57,211 nucleotides of DNA, taken from PWHG01 sp964406935. Lineage in GTDB: Bacteria > Patescibacteriota > Patescibacteriia > Patescibacteriales > UBA12465. Positions 15,644 through 22,197 of this stretch are shown piece after piece. The notes beneath the pieces are model-generated. The model searched no databases, was not told where the DNA came from, and worked only from the letters and a program-made list of their open reading frames with translations. Position 1 is the first letter of the stretch. Each line of letters starts with the position of its first letter. The position numbers and the translations under genes were made by a program. Where the stretch lies: the NCBI GenBank assembly GCA_964406935.1, contig CAYOTM010000004.1:1-57211 (forward strand). The letters are read 5' to 3'.

Positions 15644-16246
15644 CTAAACAAAATCTTGGGAGCTTAAAATGTCGTCTAATTTTTCATCCAAATCCTTTAA
15701 GTCCGCTCTATTATCAGTGGTTGATTTTTTTTCAGGAGTTTTTGATTCTTTAATTACTATTTCTTCCTTGTTCACCGCTTCTTTTGTTTTCGCCCCGCTT
15801 GCTGTTTCTTCAATCCCCCTGCTTAAAGCTTTAACTTCAGTTGATTTAACTTCACTTTTAGCTTTAATTACTTTATCTTTCTTGACATTCACTTGTTCTT
15901 GTTTGGATTTATCAGCGCTAATCTCTTCTAAACTACGTTTTTTTTGTTTAATAATTTGGTGGCGCAAAATTTCTGGTGAAAGACGTAAATTTCTTTCTAG
16001 AGTAGCTAAATCCTTACCCTCTAAATCAAATTCATACAAATGATAATAACCATAGTGATTACCCTTAATGTCATAAGCTAATTTTTTCTTACCCCAATTT
16101 TCTTGATAGTTAACTTCACCTTTAACATCAGTAATCATTTTTTCTACTTGACCCTTAATAGCGTCAGCCTCATCTTCAGTGTATTTATTAGGAATAATAA
16201 ATAAAAGTTCATAATGATTGCCGCCATCTTGTTTGTTTTTTGACAT
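15644..16246 (-). CDS. rpsF: Small ribosomal subunit protein bS6 with long C-terminal tail
   Basis: The first ~100 residues are bS6: HYELLFIIPNKYTEDEA, GKKKLAYDIKGNHYGYYHLYEF and LRLSPEILRHQIIKQ. The family normally ends near here. This protein continues for another ~100 residues of low-complexity Lys/Glu/Ser/Thr-rich sequence ending in LDEKLDDILSSQDFV. The charged tail is likely disordered; its role is unknown. It is first in the rpsF-ssb-rpsR-efp operon, and a hairpin in the leader (16368-16393) could regulate it. Confidence 0.93.
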   Translation of the reverse strand: MSKNKQDGGNHYELLFIIPNKYTEDEADAIKGQVEKMITDVKGEVNYQENWGKKKLAYDIKGNHYGYYHLYEFDLEGKDLATLERNLRLSPEILRHQIIKQKKRSLEEISADKSKQEQVNVKKDKVIKAKSEVKSTEVKALSRGIEETASGAKTKEAVNKEEIVIKESKTPEKKSTTDNRADLKDLDEKLDDILSSQDFV

Positions 16247-16367
16247 AATAAATTATATAAGGCGAGGATTAAAAAATCTTTAACAATGATTTAAATCAGT
16301 TTAATAAAATTTTAGATTTAAATTGAAAAATTGTTCGTTGTTTTTTAACCGCCTAATTAAATAAAAT

Positions 16368-16393
16368 CCCCAAGTATTCCAAGAACGTTGGGG
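16368..16393 (-). promoter_or_regulatory. Attenuator-like hairpin in the rpsF leader
   Basis: On the minus strand CCCCAA - loop - TTGGGG is followed by ATTTTATTT, a terminator-like hairpin about 120 bases before the rpsF start. Its loop carries GAATAC, which can pair with GTATTC just upstream (plus-strand 16402-16407), a possible alternative fold. The remainder of 16247-16584 is AT-rich, between divergent genes, and holds no other feature I can support. Confidence 0.4.
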
Positions 16394-16584
16394 CTCTTTA
16401 AGAATACCTTTAATTCTAAATTTTAATCTAGAATTATCCTGTAAGGATGTGGGAAAGATATTATTATTAATTTGTATTTTTTAATTTAGCATTATTAATT
16501 TAAAAAATCAAGTCCTCAGCTTAGCCTTGGCAGTTATTAATTAAAATGCTATACAGATTACTCAACATTCGCTATATTATAATT

Positions 16585-17760
16585 ATGAAAAAATTATTTA
16601 TTTTTGGCTCTCATCCCGCTCTGTCATTAGCCGAACTTAGGGCTTTTTTAGGAGTAAAGTTTGGTGATTTTTGGCATGATCAAGTATTTTTGGCTGATTT
16701 ACCAGTTAAAATTGACGCCGAATCATTAATTAATGATTTAGGAGGAACTATTAAAATAGCTGAAATATTAGGTGAATTTCCTAGTGATAGGCCTGACTTG
16801 ATCGAAGAAGCTATTAGGTCAGAAATTTTTTCCGTGGCCAAACAACAAGTTTCTAAAACTTGTTTTGGCTTTTCTTTTTATGGACAATCGACCATTGTCC
16901 ATAATTTTGGTTTAAAAATTAAACAAGAGCTTAAAGATAATAATATTAATAGTCGCCTAGTGGTTAGTCAGGAAAAGATTTTATCCAGTGTAGTTGTTAG
17001 GCAAAATAAGTTATTATCACGGGGTCGAGAATTTATTATTGCTAATCGCGAAGGAAAAACTTTGGTCGCTTATAGCGAGGCTGTTCAAGATTTTAAGGAA
17101 TTATCTAAAAGAGATTATGGTCGTCCAGCCCGCGATGATCTTTCGGGGATGTTACCGCCAAAACTAGCTCGCATAATGGTTAATTTAGCTGGACCAGTAA
17201 ATCAGGAAAAACGTTTATTTGACCCCTTTTGTGGCTCTGGCACAATTTTAACTGAGGCGGCTCTGGCTGGTTATAAATACTTAGTGGGGGCTGATATTTC
17301 TAGTCAAGCAATTTATGATAGTCAAGAAAATTTTGCCTGGACTAAGGAACGTTATAATTTAGATAAAATTGATTTAAGATTTATTAATCGTCAGGTTAGC
17401 AATTTAACTAAAGTAGTTAAAGAAAAATCCATTGATTTAATTGTCACTGAGCCTTATTTAGGGCCCCAAAGAGGTTTAAATAACATTCCAATAATAAAAG
17501 CGGAGCTAGAAGATCTTTACCGACAAGCCTTTAATCAGTTTTCTAAAATTTTAAAAGACGATGGTTTAATTATTATGGTGTGGCCAATTTTTTTCCAAAA
17601 AATATTTTTAGAACCAAATTTTTCTCCTTTTAAAATAATTTCCCCTTTTCAAGATTTAACTAATTTGCCGCCAGCTATTAATTTAAGTGAGCGAAATACT
17701 TTAATTTATGGTCGCCCCAGTCAGAGGGTTTGGCGAGAGGTAGTAATTTTAGCTAAATAA
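16585..17760 (+). CDS. Trm11/TrmG10-like RNA (guanine-N2) methyltransferase family protein
   Basis: The 391-residue protein has an N-terminal part typical of THUMP-containing tRNA methyltransferases (FGSHPALSLAELRAFL) and a C-terminal SAM-dependent domain. Motif I is DPFCGSGTILTEA (about residues 211-223) and the catalytic motif IV is TEPYLG, in place of the DPPYG seen in archaeal Trm-G10. RDYGRPARDDLSGMLPPKLA precedes the SAM domain, as in that family. It probably methylates tRNA, but the exact site is unknown. ATG 16585 sits in AATTATG; an upstream in-frame start would begin inside the promoter region. Confidence 0.75.
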   Translation: MKKLFIFGSHPALSLAELRAFLGVKFGDFWHDQVFLADLPVKIDAESLINDLGGTIKIAEILGEFPSDRPDLIEEAIRSEIFSVAKQQVSKTCFGFSFYGQSTIVHNFGLKIKQELKDNNINSRLVVSQEKILSSVVVRQNKLLSRGREFIIANREGKTLVAYSEAVQDFKELSKRDYGRPARDDLSGMLPPKLARIMVNLAGPVNQEKRLFDPFCGSGTILTEAALAGYKYLVGADISSQAIYDSQENFAWTKERYNLDKIDLRFINRQVSNLTKVVKEKSIDLIVTEPYLGPQRGLNNIPIIKAELEDLYRQAFNQFSKILKDDGLIIMVWPIFFQKIFLEPNFSPFKIISPFQDLTNLPPAINLSERNTLIYGRPSQRVWREVVILAK

Positions 17761-17783
17761 TAGTTTATTGGTGTTATTAATAA

Positions 17784-17812
17784 AAAAAGCCTATAAAATA
17801 GGCTTTATTTTT
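17784..17812. terminator. Bidirectional terminator between convergent genes
   Basis: AAAAAAAGCCTA - loop - TAGGCTTTATTTTTTT lies directly after the methyltransferase and at the stop of the minus-strand membrane protein. Confidence 0.75.
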
Positions 17813-18433
17813 TTAATAATCTGTTAGCTCAGTCTTTAATTCGGCCGAGCTGAGGAAGCCCTTAACTATTGTTAATAGTAAAGTTGCTCCAAAAAATCCT
17901 AAAAAGATAAAGAAGTGTCCACCGCTTTCGATCATGTAAATCATTTGAGCAATAAAAAAACATTCTCCCAGACCCATTGCTTTGCGGATGATTTCTATAT
18001 GAAGACGCCTTTCGCCAAAGGCAGCACATTGGTCATCAACTAGAGGGTGTAAATAAACTTCTTGTTGTTCTTTTTTTTGGGGATGTTTTTTGATAATGAA
18101 AGTTTCTTGGCCATTAAATACTTTTTGGTTAAAACGATCATTAACCACCAGTTGATTAATCTTTTTAATTAACATTAAGTTTTTTGTCTCCCAGTATTTT
18201 AGGAGAGAAAAAAAACCCAAAAGCATGATTTCGCTGACGCAGAATAGTAAGAGATCAAATTTAATTAATTGAAAAATAAATTCACTAATAGAAACTAGCC
18301 CCAAGAACATCCAAGAAATAACTAAGGCGCCACCTAACAAAAAAATTAGGCCATAGAAGATTTGATTAAGCAGTCTTACCTTTACCAAAAATTTTCCGAT
18401 AAAAGTGCTGATAATGCTTTCCAACCTTTTCAT
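17813..18433 (-). CDS. Hypothetical membrane protein with four helices
   Basis: The 206-residue protein (ATG at 18433; the open frame extends to 18460 but AT-rich ATG context favours the later start) has hydrophobic segments at about residues 17-40, 45-75, 145-162 and 166-190. Between pairs lies a soluble part with VNDRFNQKVFNGQETFIIKK and a His/Asp/Cys-rich LHPLVDDQCAAFGERRLH. No family is recognised. It is bounded by terminators on both sides and so is probably a single-gene unit. Confidence 0.6.
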   Translation of the reverse strand: MKRLESIISTFIGKFLVKVRLLNQIFYGLIFLLGGALVISWMFLGLVSISEFIFQLIKFDLLLFCVSEIMLLGFFSLLKYWETKNLMLIKKINQLVVNDRFNQKVFNGQETFIIKKHPQKKEQQEVYLHPLVDDQCAAFGERRLHIEIIRKAMGLGECFFIAQMIYMIESGGHFFIFLGFFGATLLLTIVKGFLSSAELKTELTDY

Positions 18434-18462
18434 GTTATTTAGTTTTTTGTGAAAGAACAATT

Positions 18463-18489
18463 AAAAATAGAGAACTAATCTCTATTTTT
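18463..18489 (-). terminator. Rho-independent terminator downstream of ychF
   Basis: AAAAATAGAG - loop - CTCTATTTTT is a perfect stem 150 bases past the ychF stop on the same strand and before the membrane-protein gene. It works on either strand. Confidence 0.65.
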
Positions 18490-18560
18490 AACATATATAA
18501 TTTATTTTGTCAATTATTCGTTATTGCTCAATAGATTTGCCTTCCCCGGACTATATTAAA

Positions 18561-18577
18561 GGTATATGCCATATACC
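18561..18577. repeat. Short perfect palindrome, possible operator
   Basis: GGTATATG-C-CATATACC, two 8-bp arms around one base, lies between ychF and the downstream membrane protein gene. It could be a repressor site or part of a hairpin; no promoter is clear beside it. Confidence 0.3.
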
Positions 18578-18639
18578 ATTAATTCTGATTTACCGCGTTT
18601 TAATTAGATAAGATGATTTAAATATAAAAACTATTTTCA

Positions 18640-19707
18640 TTATTTATTAATTAAAAAATGGCAAACATCACCATCTTGAACTATGTAATCCTTACCTTCA
18701 ATTCTCATTAACCCCTTTTCTTTAGCGGTTAGCTCACTGCCAGCATTCACAAACTGTTCCCAGCGAATCACCTCTGCTCGGACAAAACCTTTAATAAAGT
18801 CAGTGTGGATCACTCCAGCGGCTTGTGGGGCCTTAGTCCCTGATTTTATTGTCCAGGCTCGTGTTTCTTCAGGCCCAGTAGTAAAAAAAGTATCTAAGTC
18901 AAGAATTTTATAAGCGGCTTTGATTAGTTTATCTAAACCACTTTGGTTAATGCTTAAGCTTTGTAGATATTCGGCTTGTTCAGTTGGGTCAAGGGAGTCA
19001 ATTTCTTCCTCTAATTTGATATTTACCTTTAAAATTTCTTGATTTAAATTTTGTTTAATGGCTACCTCTTGATTGGTGTCGTCAGTATTTAATAAGTAAA
19101 TAATTGGTTTAATGGTTAATAAATGAAGACTTTTAACAAAGGGTAAATCTTTGTCTTCAAATTCTAAATCTCGAGTAGCTTGACCAGCACTCAATTGATC
19201 TTTAATTTTTTCTAAAACAGCTACCTGGGCGATAATTTCTTTATCATGTCCCTTAGCCTCTCTTTTAGTTTTGTCTAATCTTTTCTCAATACTGGCTAAG
19301 TCAGCTAAAATTAGCTCTACATTAATTGTTTCCTGGTCAGCTAGCGGGTCTATTTTGCCATTTACATGAACAACGTTTTTATCTTGAAAAGCTCGGATAA
19401 CCTCACAAATGGCATCACATTCTCTAATATTGGCTAAAAATTTATTACCAAGGCCCTCACCTTGATGAGCGCCAGCCACTAAGCCGGCAATATCAACAAA
19501 TTCAATCGTTGTCGGAATAATTTGTTTTGGCTGAGAAATAGCCGCTAATTTATTTAACCTTTCATCAGGCACTTTAACTACCCCAACATTAGGGTCAATT
19601 GTGCAAAAGGGATAATTAGCCGCTTCCACCTGTTTTTTAGTTAAGAGTTTAAATAAACTAGATTTACCAACGTTAGGCAGGCCGACAATTCCAATGGATA
19701 AGGGCAT
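18640..19707 (-). CDS. ychF: YchF/OLA1-family P-loop ATPase/GTPase
   Basis: The 355-residue ribosome-associated nucleotidase has Walker A GLPNVGKSS (residues 8-16), switch region DIAGLVAGAHQGEGLGNKFL (about 70-89), an alpha-helical insert, NTDD in place of NKxD (YLLNTDDTN, typical of ATP-preferring YchF), and a C-terminal TGS domain. Length is near the family's 360. It has an SD-less start (AAATATG). The region upstream to 19875 is AT-rich; beyond is the strongly promoted RNA at 19875-20260 on the same strand. Confidence 0.95.
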   Translation of the reverse strand: MPLSIGIVGLPNVGKSSLFKLLTKKQVEAANYPFCTIDPNVGVVKVPDERLNKLAAISQPKQIIPTTIEFVDIAGLVAGAHQGEGLGNKFLANIRECDAICEVIRAFQDKNVVHVNGKIDPLADQETINVELILADLASIEKRLDKTKREAKGHDKEIIAQVAVLEKIKDQLSAGQATRDLEFEDKDLPFVKSLHLLTIKPIIYLLNTDDTNQEVAIKQNLNQEILKVNIKLEEEIDSLDPTEQAEYLQSLSINQSGLDKLIKAAYKILDLDTFFTTGPEETRAWTIKSGTKAPQAAGVIHTDFIKGFVRAEVIRWEQFVNAGSELTAKEKGLMRIEGKDYIVQDGDVCHFLINK

Positions 19708-19874
19708 ATTTTTATTAAATATAAGTTAAAATATTGAAAATACTAAGACTAAAAGCGGGTTAATCAATATTTAGGTAAAATTAAGGAAATAATTATTGAA
19801 TAACTTTATTTAATCAGAGTTTAGTTAAAAAAGCAAGCAATCTTATATCTGTTTTAAATTTATCTATTTTTAAA

Positions 19875-19905
19875 TAAAAAAAGGGCCCAGAACGGGCCCC
19901 TTTTT
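19875..19905 (-). terminator. Rho-independent terminator of the unknown RNA
   Basis: On the minus strand AAAAAGGGGCCC - GTTCT - GGGCCCTTTTTTT is a 12-bp stem with one wobble and a T-tract. It is nearly symmetric, so it could also act on the plus strand. Confidence 0.85.
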
Positions 19906-20260
19906 ATTATATAAATAAAAATGTTAATAAATACTAGGCCGCGTCTGAGCCCAATCCCTAACAAATGTTCTTTTTCCGTCTATTTTAGATAGATAAAGAA
20001 ATTTTATTCATCAGGGATAGAGCTTTTGCTGACTTTAAAGCTTGTTCTCTTTACCAACTCTTAGCAGGATCATTTTTTTGACTTTAATAGTTAATTTTTG
20101 AACCAAGGCTTAATAATCTATCTTTTTGTAGTCTATTGAACCTTTGTTCGCATTTTGATTAACTTTTATTAATGTCTGCTCAGTTACTATGTTTTAACTG
20201 GGTCTTTATCATGTCAGCACTGATAAAATATTGAATCAGTAAAAAGAACTTAATTTATCT
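19875..20260 (-). ncRNA. Strongly promoted unidentified RNA, about 385 nt
   Basis: A consensus promoter (TTGACT-17-TATAAT, 20267-20295) fires into this region and a strong terminator ends it. Inside there is no reading frame of note. It has local complementarities: ATCCCT/AGGGAT around positions 20016 and 19956, CAGTT/AACTG near 20195, TCTA/TAGA near 19985. The size and housekeeping-type promoter suggest a stable RNA such as tmRNA or RNase P RNA. I could not find the tmRNA TTCGACA/T-arm words nor the RNase P GAGGAAAGTC and ACAGAA words, so identity is open. Confidence 0.5.
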
Positions 20261-20266
20261 ACTTAC

Positions 20267-20295
20267 ATTATAGCATTTATTTAGAAGTGAGTCAA
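20267..20295 (-). promoter_or_regulatory. Consensus promoter for the unknown RNA
   Basis: On the minus strand TTGACT (20290-20295), 17 bases, TATAAT (20267-20272). This is among the best matches to a primary-sigma promoter in the window and points towards 20260 as the transcription start. Confidence 0.75.
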
Positions 20296-20299
20296 GATT

Positions 20300-20499
20300 T
20301 TTCCCCAATTTTCTTTATTTTTAGATAATATATGATAATTTCGCTAATTTTAAATAAAATAATAATAAGATAATTTTTTAAGTCTAAGTTATTCTGGACT
20401 AAAAAATTGATTTTATACACAGAAAACACAAGTTATCCACAGTTTTTAACAGTTAGTTATTAAAAAATAAGTCCAGTATATACTGGACTTATCCACAGG
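20300..20499. other. DnaA-box cluster, candidate replication origin
   Basis: Three same-strand DnaA-box words lie within 85 bases: TTATACACA (20413-20421), TTATCCACA (20433-20441) and TTATCCACA (20489-20497). The last two are perfect consensus. They follow an extremely AT-rich stretch (about 20318-20400) that could unwind. A perfect 22-bp palindrome AAGTCCAGTATATACTGGACTT (20469-20490) joins the last box and may double as the tRNA-Cys terminator. dnaA is not nearby, so origin function is an inference. Confidence 0.42.
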
Positions 20500-20573
20500 A
20501 GGCTCGAGTGGGATTCGAACCCACGAGTGACGGTTTTGCAAACCGCAGCGTTAGACCACTTCGCCATCGAGCC
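20500..20573 (-). tRNA. tRNA-Cys (anticodon GCA)
   Basis: The 74-base minus-strand cloverleaf has acceptor GGCTCGA/TCGAGCC, the expected cysteine discriminator U, anticodon arm GCGGT-TTGCAAA-ACCGT (anticodon GCA) and T-arm GTGGG-TTCGAAT-CCCAC. CCA is not encoded. A DnaA box starts three bases beyond its 3' end. Confidence 0.96.
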
Positions 20574-20610
20574 AATGTTATTTAAGTTAAAAGATCAATA
20601 TAATAATTCT

Positions 20611-20639
20611 ATTGTATTTTATCTAGTTAAAAAAGGCAA
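20611..20639 (-). promoter_or_regulatory. Promoter of tRNA-Cys
   Basis: On the minus strand TTGCCT (20634-20639), 17 bases, TACAAT (20611-20616), about 38 bases before the tRNA 5' end. Confidence 0.6.
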
Positions 20640-20652
20640 GAGTTTTATTGCT

Positions 20653-21690
20653 TTATAGACTTGATTCGGCTTTCGCTTTTAATTTAGACCAATCAACAAA
20701 AGCCTTATTTTTGTGTGTAAAATATTTAAAGTAGGCAGCGCTGGCAATCATGGCGGCGTTATCGGTGGTATAAGTTAATTCGGGAGCAAAAAATTTAACT
20801 TTTAGCGATTGTTTATTAATTTCTTGTTTAATATTAGCTCTTAAGGCCAAGTTAGCGGAAACTCCACCAGCCAACAGAAAGTAATTAACGCGATGTTTTT
20901 TAAGGGCTTTAAGGCTTTTCGCGGTTAAAACTTCAATAATGGCCTGTTGATAAGCATAGCAATATTCATTAATCCGAGTTGACCAGTTTTTATCTTGCTT
21001 TAATTGATAAAGGAGGGCAGTTTTGAGGCCAGAGAAAGAAAAGTCTAAATTTGGGCTGTCAATCATTGGACGGGGGAAGTTTAAAGTGCTAATTTGTTTG
21101 TTATTAGCAAATTTATCAGCTAAGTTAGCAATAATTGGACCCCCAGGATAGCCAAGGCCGAGCATTTTAGCTGCTTTGTCATAAGCTTCACCAGCGGCAT
21201 CATCTCGAGTGTCGCCAATAATTTGATAATGATCGTGCTTTTTCATGTAAACTAAGCTACTGTGGCCACCTGACACAATTAAAGCAATTAAAGGAAATTT
21301 AATTTTTTCTGAAGGATTAATGAAGTTAGCATAAACGTGGCCGCTTAAGTGATTAACAGGGATAATTTTTTTATTCCAAGCCAACGCTAAAGATCGGACA
21401 GTTTCAGTGCCAGCGATTAGAGAAGTGATCAGTCCAGGTCCAGCGGTGATGGCGATGGCTTTGATTTGAGATACCTCAACTTTAGCCTGCCTTAAGGCTT
21501 GTGCAATGGTTGGTAAGAGATTAATAACATGTTCGCGAGCCGCTACCTCAGGGACAACCCCTCCATATTGATTATGAATGTTTATTTGTGAGGAAATAAC
21601 GTTAGAGAGAATTTGGACTTTTTCTCCTTTGCCCGATAAAACAGCGGCCGCGCTTTCGTCACAACTTGTTTCGATTCCTAAAATTAGCAT
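20653..21690 (-). CDS. tsaD: tRNA N6-adenosine threonylcarbamoyltransferase TsaD
   Basis: The 345-residue protein transfers the threonylcarbamoyl group to A37 of ANN-decoding tRNAs. The N-terminal ILGIETSCDESAAAVL is the ASKHA nucleotide-binding start; HLSGHVYANF gives the two metal-binding histidines; LIVSGGHSSLVYM, GEAYDKAAKMLGLGYPGGP and LAGGVSANLALR are family signatures. Length is standard. The gene stands alone on its strand, downstream of the divergent tRNA-Glu promoter region. Confidence 0.97.
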   Translation of the reverse strand: MLILGIETSCDESAAAVLSGKGEKVQILSNVISSQINIHNQYGGVVPEVAAREHVINLLPTIAQALRQAKVEVSQIKAIAITAGPGLITSLIAGTETVRSLALAWNKKIIPVNHLSGHVYANFINPSEKIKFPLIALIVSGGHSSLVYMKKHDHYQIIGDTRDDAAGEAYDKAAKMLGLGYPGGPIIANLADKFANNKQISTLNFPRPMIDSPNLDFSFSGLKTALLYQLKQDKNWSTRINEYCYAYQQAIIEVLTAKSLKALKKHRVNYFLLAGGVSANLALRANIKQEINKQSLKVKFFAPELTYTTDNAAMIASAAYFKYFTHKNKAFVDWSKLKAKAESSL

Positions 21691-21769
21691 AATTTAATCT
21701 TAATGTTTATATCTTATTATATTAGTATGTAAAAATCAATTGAAAGAGGGCGCGGCCCTGCTCGTAAGT

Positions 21770-21798
21770 TTGACAAAGAAAAAAAATATCTTTACAAT
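21770..21798 (+). promoter_or_regulatory. Promoter of tRNA-Glu
   Basis: TTGACA (21770-21775), 17 bases, TACAAT (21793-21798), with the start expected some 45 bases before the tRNA. A GC-rich AGGGC-GCG-GCCCT palindrome (21746-21758) lies just upstream. Confidence 0.7.
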
Positions 21799-21850
21799 AT
21801 TCTTGTGGATCAGACAATTATTCGTTGATTCATTTTTTAATAAAACTGTT

Positions 21851-21922
21851 GGTCCCTTCGTCTAGTGGTTAGGACACCAGGTTTTCATCCTGGTAACAGG
21901 GGTTCGATTCCCCTAGGGACTG
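21851..21922 (+). tRNA. tRNA-Glu (anticodon UUC)
   Basis: The 72-base cloverleaf has acceptor GGTCCCT/AGGGACT (first pair G-U), discriminator G, anticodon arm CCAGG-TTTTCAT-CCTGG (anticodon TTC) and T-arm AGGGG-TTCGATT-CCCCT. CCA is not encoded. Its last 17 bases (21907-21923) are repeated exactly at 22124-22140. Confidence 0.96.
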
Positions 21923-21930
21923 CTAATTAA

Positions 21931-21962
21931 AAAAGAATGCCTCACAAGAGGTGTTCTTTTTT
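21931..21962 (+). terminator. Terminator directly after tRNA-Glu
   Basis: AAAGAATGCCTC - ACAA - GAGGTGTTCTTT is a 12-bp stem with two G-U pairs, followed by a T-run. Confidence 0.75.
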
Positions 21963-21965
21963 ATA

Positions 21966-22140
21966 TGACGCCGTAGGCGTGGGGAATCGAACAGACGGCG
22001 AGCGAGATACGAGGATGAACGGAGTGAATCCTAGTAATCGAGCGACGATAAACGTGACCTAAGGGAGCGTTTAGCGGGTCCGTCCAGGGCAACGAGCGAT
22101 GCGATTAAGCATCGCGAGGCGTAATTCCCCTAGGGACTGC
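21966..22140 (+). repeat. GC-rich tRNA-tail cassette C, next to tRNA-Glu
   Basis: This 175-base GC-rich block follows the tRNA-Glu terminator and ends with a 17-bp exact copy of the tRNA-Glu 3' end (22124-22140). GGGGAATCGAAC at 21981-21992 is a perfect inverted copy of the tRNA's T-arm half (21902-21913), in the same relative place as the inverted T-arm word in cassettes A and B. Hairpins include GACGCC/GGCGT, AGGAT/ATCCT (22011-22032) and GCGATGC-GATTAA-GCATCGC (about 22096-22115). The word GAACGGAGTGA (22017-22027) resembles GAACGAAGTGA in A and GAGCGAAGTGA in B. No open frame is supported. Confidence 0.7.
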
Positions 22141-22145
22141 ATAAT

Positions 22146-22176
22146 AAAAATACCGCAATAAAGTTGCGGTATTTTT
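22146..22176. terminator. Bidirectional terminator after cassette C
   Basis: AAAAATACCGCAA - TAAAG - TTGCGGTATTTTT is a perfect 13-bp stem. It closes cassette C on the plus strand and the ABC permease gene on the minus strand. Confidence 0.85.
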
Positions 22177-22197
22177 ATTTCTCTATTTTTCCTATCT

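Noticed and set aside
19875..20260. tmRNA or RNase P RNA as a firm call
   Set aside because: Size and promoter fit, but I could not find the conserved end sequences or core motifs of either RNA on this strand or the other.
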